Source: Bolinopsis microptera
Taxonomy: Eukaryota > Ctenophora > Tentaculata > Lobata > Bolinopsidae
Assembly (NCBI RefSeq): GCF_026151205.1
Contig: NW_026971776.1
Location: forward strand, 64,001-122,440
Reading direction: 5' to 3'
DNA: 58,440 bases
Of this stretch, positions 45,501-54,500 are shown piece after piece (within the stretch, counting starts at the first letter, position 1; every line of letters starts with the position of its first letter). The notes under the pieces are model-generated. The model was not told the DNA's origin, did no database searches, and saw only the letters and a list, made by a program, of their open reading frames with translations. Made by a program: the position numbers and the translations under genes.

Positions 45501-48500
45501 ACAGTGCCCCACTGTACACTTACCGTTAAGATACCCGACAGTACCAGAACAAAGTGCCCACTGTACACTTACCGTTAAGATACCCGACAGTACCACAACA
45601 CAGTGCCCACTGTACACTTACCGTTAAGATACCCGACAGTACCACAACACAGTGCCCCACTGTACACTTACCGTTAAGATACCCGACAGTACCACAACAC
45701 AGTGCCCACTGTACACTTACCGTTAAGATACCCGACAGTACCAGAACACAGTGCCCCACTGTACACTTACCGTTAAGATACCCGACAGTACCACAACACA
45801 GTGCCCCACTGTACACTTACCGTTAAGATACCCGACAGTACCACAACACAGTGCCCCACTGTACACTTACCGTTAAGATACCTGACAGTACCAGAACAAA
45901 GTGCCCACTGTACACTTACCGTTAAGATACCCGACAGTACCACAACAAAGTGCCCCACTGTACACTTACCGTTAAGATACCCGACAGTACCAGAACAAAG
46001 TGCCCACTGTACACTTACCGTTAAGATACCCGACAGTACCACAACACAGTGCCCACTGTACACTTACCGTTAAGATACCCGACAGTACCAGAACACAGTG
46101 CCCCACTGTACACTTACCGTTAAGATACCCGACAGTACCACAACACAGTGCCCCACTGTACACTTACCGTTAAGATACCCGACAGTACCACAACACAGTG
46201 CCCCACTGTACACTTACCGTTAAGATACCCGACAGTACCACAACACAGTGCCCCACTGTACACTTACCGTTAAGATACCCGACAGTACCACAACACAGTG
46301 CCCACTGTACACTTACCGTTAAGATACCCGACAGTACCAGAACACAGTGCCCCACTGTACACTTACCGTTAAGATACCCGACAGTACCACAACACAGTGC
46401 CCCACTGTACACTTACCGTTAAGATACCCGACAGTACCACAACACAGTGCCCCACTGTACACTTACCGTTAAGATACCCGACAGTACCAGAACAAAGTGC
46501 CCACTGTACACTTACCGTTAAGATACCCGACAGTACCACAACACAGTGCCCACTGTACACTTACCGTTAAGATACCCGACAGTACCACAACACAGTGCCC
46601 ACTGTACACTTACCGTTAAGATACCCGACAGTACCACAACACAGTGCCCCACTGTACACTTACCGTTAAGATACCCGACAGTACCACTACACAGTGCCCA
46701 CTGTACACTTACCGTTAAGATACCCGACAGTACCACAACACAGTGCCCCACTGTACACTTACCGTTAAGATACCCGACAGTACCACAACACAGTGCCCAC
46801 TGTACACTTACCGTTAAGATACCCGACAGTACCACTACACAGTGCCCCACTGTACACTTACCGTTAAGATACCCGACAGTACCACAACACAGTGCCCCAC
46901 TGTACACTTACCGTTAAGATACCCGACAGTACCACAACACAGTGCCCCACTGTACACTTACCGTTAAGATACCCGACAGTACTACAACACAGTGCCCCAC
47001 TGTACACTTACCGTTAAGATACCCGACAGTACTACAACACAGTGCCCCACTGTACACTTACCGTTAAGATACCCGACAGTACTACAACACAGTGCCCCAC
47101 TGTACACTTACTGTTAAGATACCCGACAGTACCAGAACACAGTGCCCACTGTACACTTACCGTTAAGATACCCGACAGTACCACAACACAGTGCCCCACT
47201 GTACACTTACCGTTCAGATACCCGACAGTACCAGAACACAGTGCCCACTGTACACTTACCGTTAAGATACCCGACAGTACCACTACACAGTGCCCCACTG
47301 TACACTTACCGTTCAGATACCCGACAGTACTACAACACAGTGCCCCACTGTACACTTACTGTTAAGATACCCGACAGTACCAGAACACAGTGCCCACTGT
47401 ACACTTACCGTTAAGATACCCGACAGTACCACAACACAGTGCCCCACTGTACACTTACCGTTAAGATACCCGACAGTACCACAACACAGTGCCCCACTGT
47501 ACACTTACCGTTAAGATACCCGACAGTACCACAACACAGTGCCCACTGTACACTTACCGTTAAGATACCCGACAGTACCACAGCACAGTGCCCACTGTAC
47601 ACTTACCGTTAAGATACCCGACAGTACCACTACACAGTGCCCCACTGTACACTTACCGTTCAGATACCCGACAGTACCACAACACAGTGCCCCACTGTAC
47701 ACTTACCGTTAAGATACCCGACAGTACCACAACACAGTGCCCCACTGTACACTTACTGTTAAGATACCCGACAGTACCACAACACAGTGCCCCACTGTAC
47801 ACTTACCGTTAAGATACCCGACAGTACCAGAACACAGTGCCCCACTGTACACTTACCGTTAAGATACCCGACAGTACCACAACACAGTGCCCCACTGTAC
47901 ACTTACCGTTAAGATACCCGACAGTACCACAACACAGTGCCCCACTGTACACTTACCGTTAAGATACCCGACAGTACCACAACACAGTGCCCCACTGTAC
48001 ACTTACTGTTAAGATACCCGACAGTACCAGAACAAAGTGCCCCACTGTACACTTACCGTTAAGATACCCGACAGTACCAGAACACAGTGCCCCACTGTAC
48101 ACTTACCGTTAAGATACCCGACAGTACCAGAACACAGTGCCCCACTGTACACTTACCGTTAAGATACCCGACAGTACCACAACACAAGGTAACAGTCTCG
48201 CCAGCTGTTACTGAACCTCCGTTAATGAGCAGGGTAGTGGAACTGTAGTTAACATCTCCGAACTCTGAAGAAATACTCAAGTTAGGGATAACGGGGTAAA
48301 TTAGAATATTCCATACAAGATGTGTAAACAAAATATAATTATTTCACTATTATTTCACTAATATTTCACTATTATTTCACTATTATTTTACTATGATAAA
48401 CATGTTACCTTTAGAGACAGTGAGATTGTAGGTCATCACAGTTTGTTTTTTCACAGATATGTGATCACTAGTCACCTCAGCCTCACACCTGTACTGTCCG

Positions 48501-51500
48501 GCCATTTCCTTCTTTATGTTGAACAGGACCTTGTAGAGTGCTTATTAGATATTGCTAAGTACTTAATGGGTCATTTCAAGTTACAATGGGTCATTTTAAG
48601 GTACAACTTTACAAGGCTGTTATTAGATATTGCTTATTACTTAATGGGTCATTTTAAGTTACAAGGCTGTTCTCAAACTAAGCATAATATCTAAATATTA
48701 TGCGAGCTTGCATAATATCTACGTATTATGCAAACTAAGCATAATATCTACATATTGGGGGTCCCCAGGAAAGGTTATATTCACAACTACCATCGATGTT
48801 GCTGTAAGATAAGAATATTGCTAGTAGCATTATAAAGTAGATACGTGTGTTGAGGACAAACCAGTGAGTTGTCAGTGATGGAAATGCTGGGAAGAGATTC
48901 CACTTTGAGTAAGGTGTTGGCGTGAACAACAAACGCGTTTATCTTCTCCACCAATATGTTGTCTGAAAAATAGTTATAAAATATTAATGCTTTTCATACA
49001 AAGTTACAACAAAGTCTTCATGTTATGTATCCTGGGTTTGGACAGGATATTACCCGCTCAAAATATTTCCATCGCGTTATATAATACTCAATAAATGTAA
49101 TAATTTTGTAGTGTTGTAATTAGTTTAATTAGTATGTTATTATAGTGATTTTTATTGTTATGAAGAAAATGATCGTTAACAACCCTGAAAATCTCAAAGG
49201 AAGAATCTTCAAAGAAAGTCTTAAAGAATAGGTAATATAATCCTAAACAATATCCAGTGGAAATGCTAACTATAGACCTACCTTTGTACCAATGTACTTT
49301 GGCTGCAGGAGAGCTGACACTAGACGGAACATTACAGTGGAAATGTTAACTATAGAGTATAGACCTACCTTTGTACCAATGTACTTTGGCTGCAGGAGAA
49401 CTGACACTAGACGGAATATTACAGGGTAGTGTGGTCCTGACAGCTCCTGCTGCTGTGCTTACTGATACTGCTTTCACTTGAGCTGTTATCGTTGAGAAAT
49501 CTACGGGAATATTCATAATTATTTATATTAATAAATATACAATTAATTACATAATTATTAATATAATTACTAAATAAATAAATGTAATATGGGAAATAGA
49601 AGAAGGTTAAACACAGTGACTTAAAGAAGTAAACACTATGCAACTAACAGTGAAGAGAGACAGTGGCTACATCACTGTAAATTATGTTATCTCCGGACGT
49701 AACTCTGCACTGATAAAAACCCCCGTCAGCTTGTTCAGCTGCTGGAATTGAGAGAACAGCTGATAAACCGTTACCAGCTCCAGTGTAGGGGGTAGCCATC
49801 ACCCTGTGTTAGAGACGTGTTAGAGACGTGTTAGAGAAGTGTTAGAAACGTGTTAGAGACGTGTCAGAGACGTGTTAGAGACGTGTAAGAGACGTGTTAG
49901 AGACGTGTTAGAGACGTGTTAGAGACGTGTTAGAGACGTGTTAGAAACGTGTCAGAGACGTGTTAGAGACGTGTTAGAGACGTGTCAGAAACGTGTTAGA
50001 GACGTGTTAGAGACGTGTTAGAGAAGCGTTAGAGACGTGTTAGAGAAGTGTTAGAGACGTGTTAGAGACGTGTTAGAGACGTGTCAGAAACGTGTTAGAG
50101 ACGTGTTAGAGACGTGTTAGAGAAGCGTTAGAGACGTGTTAGAGAAGTGTTAGAGACGTGTTAGAGACGTGTTAGAGACGTGTTAGAGAAGCGTTAGAGA
50201 CGTGTTGGAGACGTGTTAGAGACGTGTTAGAGAAGTGTTAGAAACGTGTTAGAGACGTGTCAGAGACGTGTTAGAAACGTGTTAGAGACGTGTTAGAGAC
50301 GTGTTAGAAACGTGTTAGAGACGTGTTAGAGACGTGTTAGAGAAGTGTTAGAGACGTGTTAGAGACGTGTTAGAGACGTGTTAGAGAAGCGTTAGAGACG
50401 TGTTGGAGACGTGTTAGAGACGTGTTAGAGAAGTGTTAGAAACGTGTTAGAGACGTGTCAGAGACGTGTTAGAAACGTGTTAGAGACGTGTTAGAGACGT
50501 GTTAGAAACGTGTTAGAGACGTGTTAGAGACGTGTTAGAGACGTGTTAGAAACGTGTTAGAGACGTGTTAGAGACGTGTTAGAGACGTGTTAGAAACGTG
50601 TTAGAGACGTGTTAGAGACGTGTTAGAGACGTGTAAGAGACGTGTTAGAGACGTGTTAGAGACGTGTAAGAGACGTGTTAGAGACGTGTTAGAGACGTGT
50701 TAGAGACGTGTTAGAGACGTGTTAGAGACGTGTTAGAAAAGTGTTAGAGACGTATTAGAGACGTGTTAGAGACGTGTTAGAGACGTGTTAGAGACATGTT
50801 AGAGACGTGTTAGAGACGTGTTAGAGAAGCGTTAGAGAAGCGTTAGAGACGTGTTAGAGACGTGTTAGAGAAGCGTTAGAGACATGTTGGAGACGTGTTA
50901 GAGACGTGTTAGAGAAGTGTTAGAAACGTGTTAGAGACGTGTCAGAGACGTGTTAGAGACGTGTTAGAGACGTGTTAGAGACGTGTTAGAGACGTGTAAG
51001 AGACGTGTTAGAGACGTGTTAGAGACGTGTAAGAGACGTGTTAGAGACGTGTTAGAGACGTGTTAGAGACGTGTTAGAGACGTGTTAGAGACGTGTTAGA
51101 AAAGTGTTAGAGACGTATTAGAGACGTGTTAGAGACGTGTTAGAGACGTGTTAGAGACATGTTAGAGACGTGTTAGAGACGTGTTAGAGACGTGTTAGAA
51201 AAGTGTTAGAGACGTATTAGAGACGTGTTAGAGACGTGTTAGAGACGTTTTAGAGACTTATTAGAGATGTGCAGTAGCACAGCAGGGTCGGCGGGGCACT
51301 TAGTTACGCCACTAAGTAGAAGTACTAGTAAAGCTTATAGTAAGTTAACAGGGACCAACCTTTTTTTAGCCCATCCGCCATTGTCAAATTTGCCCTAATT
51401 AAGGTTTGTAACATTTGATCCAGTATAATTCAACCATTTGATCTAGGTATTATGAAAGTATGAAGATGTACGCAAAAAAAATTATAAAATAGCATTGATC

Positions 51501-54500
51501 GAATACCCAACTTTTAGTAGTTTTAGTATTACTAACCCATTAGAGCATTAGGGAATCCTCAAATTCTAGTATTTTTTGTATAACTAACCCATTAGAGCAT
51601 TAGGGAATCCTCAAATTCTAGTATTATTTGTATAACTAACCCATTAGAGCATTAGGGAATCCTCAAATTCTAGTATTCTTAGTATTACTAACCCATTAGA
51701 GCATTAGGGAATCCTCAAATTCTAGTATTCTTAGTATTACTAACCCATTAGAGCATTAGGGAATCCCCAAATTTTAGTATTTTTAGTATAACTAACCCAT
51801 TAGAGCATTAGAGAATCCTCAAATTCTAGTATTCTTAGTATAACTAACCCATTAGAGCATTAGGGAATCCTCAAATTCTAGTATTCTTAGTATAAATAAC
51901 CCATTAGAGCATTAGGGAATCCTCAAATTCTAGTATTCTTAGTATAAATAACCCATTAGAGCATTAAGGAATCCTCAAATTCTAGTAATCCTAGTATAAC
52001 GAGTGGGTAAAGGGACGAGTGGGTGAAGGGACGAGTGGGTAGACACAGGACTATATATAGATGTTATTATATATATATATATATATATACTAGAAAGCCC
52101 GTGGTAACAGGGACGAAGCTAGTAGTATTCTTTGAAAGAAAGTTTTAATCGCATCAAAAAATATCCATCCCAACCGAAGATACAGCCGATTTAAATATAA
52201 AACACTTTAAACACAACGTAATTACCACAAAACCGATCAAAATGACGTTAAAACAATCTTTGCACGTGCATGTGTGCATTAAACCACCGTTGCTATGGAA
52301 CGTTTTGGTTGTTACCTAAATTCCTATTTTTCATCAAATTTGCACGTGGGCGGTCGTACATATAGACATTCTACAGAAAGAATTCTCTGAATTATAGTAG
52401 AGATATATATAGTATAACTAACCCATTATAGATGTTATTATATATATATTCGACTATTTGATAGAAGGACTGGGTTCTTTGTGTTAGACAAATCAGACTA
52501 CATCAATAGAGTAGAAGCTGCTCTAAAAGATCAGAGCACTTTCAAACAAGTATCGGATCAACAACAACAGATCCACACAACCATCATCACCATTAAAGAG
52601 TGGGTTCTGAAATACTCAGCAGATGCTGACTGCCCTGGCATGACCCCAAACTTTATGGAATGGGTAACACCTAGTGAAGAGGAAAATGAACCTGGAGTAA
52701 ACTACATGAACCTGAAAGCTCACAAACCAGAGAAAAACTACCCTGGGAGACTTATCAGCATTGGATGTAACTCTTACATCAAGAACCTCTCAATATTCAC
52801 AGCAGAAGAACTAAAGAAGGTAACCCTGCCCCACTGCCTCATGGATTCTAATGATCTACTTATGAAGATGAAAGAACTCAATGAGTCAGGAAGATTGACT
52901 GGGAAGACCATCTACCACGTTACATTTGATATTGTAAACATGTTCCCCAGCATTTCAAAGGAGATTGGACTACCAGCCTGTAGAACCTTACTAGACCAAA
53001 GAAGTACTAAACTTTTCTCCACAGACTGCGTTATGGAAGCTTTGGAGATAACCCTGGATAACAACATCACTGTTTTCAATGGCAACATGTATGTACAGAC
53101 AAGTGGAACTGCGATGGGTCCAAATAATGCTTGCCAGTATGCAGACTCAGCTCTCAGCCCCTTGGACAGTAAGATCGTGGAGAGCCAAGAAATCACAACC
53201 CCTGAGTTCTATGGCAGATACCGTGACGACATATACATCACCTGGACTGAGTCACTGGAGAAGCTAGACCAGTTCCTACTTTGGCTCAATCAATACCATC
53301 CAAACCTGAAGTTTACAATGTCGACACCTTCTACAGAGGGGACTGAATTTCTAGACCTGTTTATTTACTCGAAAAATTGCAAGCTAGAAACTAGGACGTA
53401 CTGCAAACCTAGTGATGCCCATAGCTATTTACTCCCACAATCCTGCCACCCTACACACATAGCAGAGAATATTCCATATGGAGTAGCACATCGAGTGTTC
53501 AAAAACTGTTCAGAGGAAGAAGATTATTTGAAATGTAAAATTGAATTTAGTGAATATCTAGAAGATAGGAATTACAATAAAGATCTTATCCATAAATCCT
53601 TTGAGAAAGTTGAGTTACTTAAACGGGATGATCTGATTTCAAAAAACCTTACAAGCTCTAATAGTAAGAAGAGTGAAAGATGTTTTCCTTTAGTTTGTGA
53701 TTTTGACCCTAACTTACCTCCAATTGGTAAAATAGTTAACAAGAATAAATTTATCCTTGGCCTAGACCCCCTTTTAAAGTCTGTGATCCAGCCTAGTAAA
53801 GTATTTGTTTCATATCGTGGTAATAAAACTATCAAAGAAACTTTAGTTCCGAGTAAACTTTCAGAAGATCGTAAGTATCATGAAGATAGTAATGTTATAG
53901 CTTTAAACTCTAACACTGAAAATGTGGCTCTGCCTACTAGTATAGAAGAGGGGGGATGTTATCATTGTAACTCCAGATGTAAAGCCTGTAGAATGTATAT
54001 TTGTGAATCAAAAACAGCTCAGAGCTACCACTCGGGGTACACTGTTAACATCATTGGACAACTAGACTGCAACACAGTAGGGGTATGCTATCTAGTAAGG
54101 GATAAAGTCTGCAGACGTGCTTCAGTAGGAAGCACAGTTAACAATTTTAAGACCAGATGGCAGAACCACAAATCACATATTAGGAAAGCGGTTAGGAGTT
54201 GTGAAATTTCTTGTCATTTTAACGATAACCAGTTCCATAATCTTACCAAAGAGCCCTTAAAAACGTTTGACAATGAGTTATCCGATCAGATAGAGGTTAT
54301 TATTTTTGAAAAGCTAGATTTTATAAAATGTTTAACCTTAGAAGATAGAAGTAGGGTTGCTAAAGAAAGAGAATCATTTTGGCAAAACCAGCTTATGACC
54401 CTCAGTGATTTTGGAGGACTTAATAAACGTAGTGCTCTTAATGAAATAAAAAATTTACCTTTATATGATATGCTTTAATATTAATCTTTCCACAGACACT

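Noticed and set aside
34417-48187. Dozens of 60-146 aa ORFs on both strands
   Set aside because: All are translations of the 50-bp intronic repeat.
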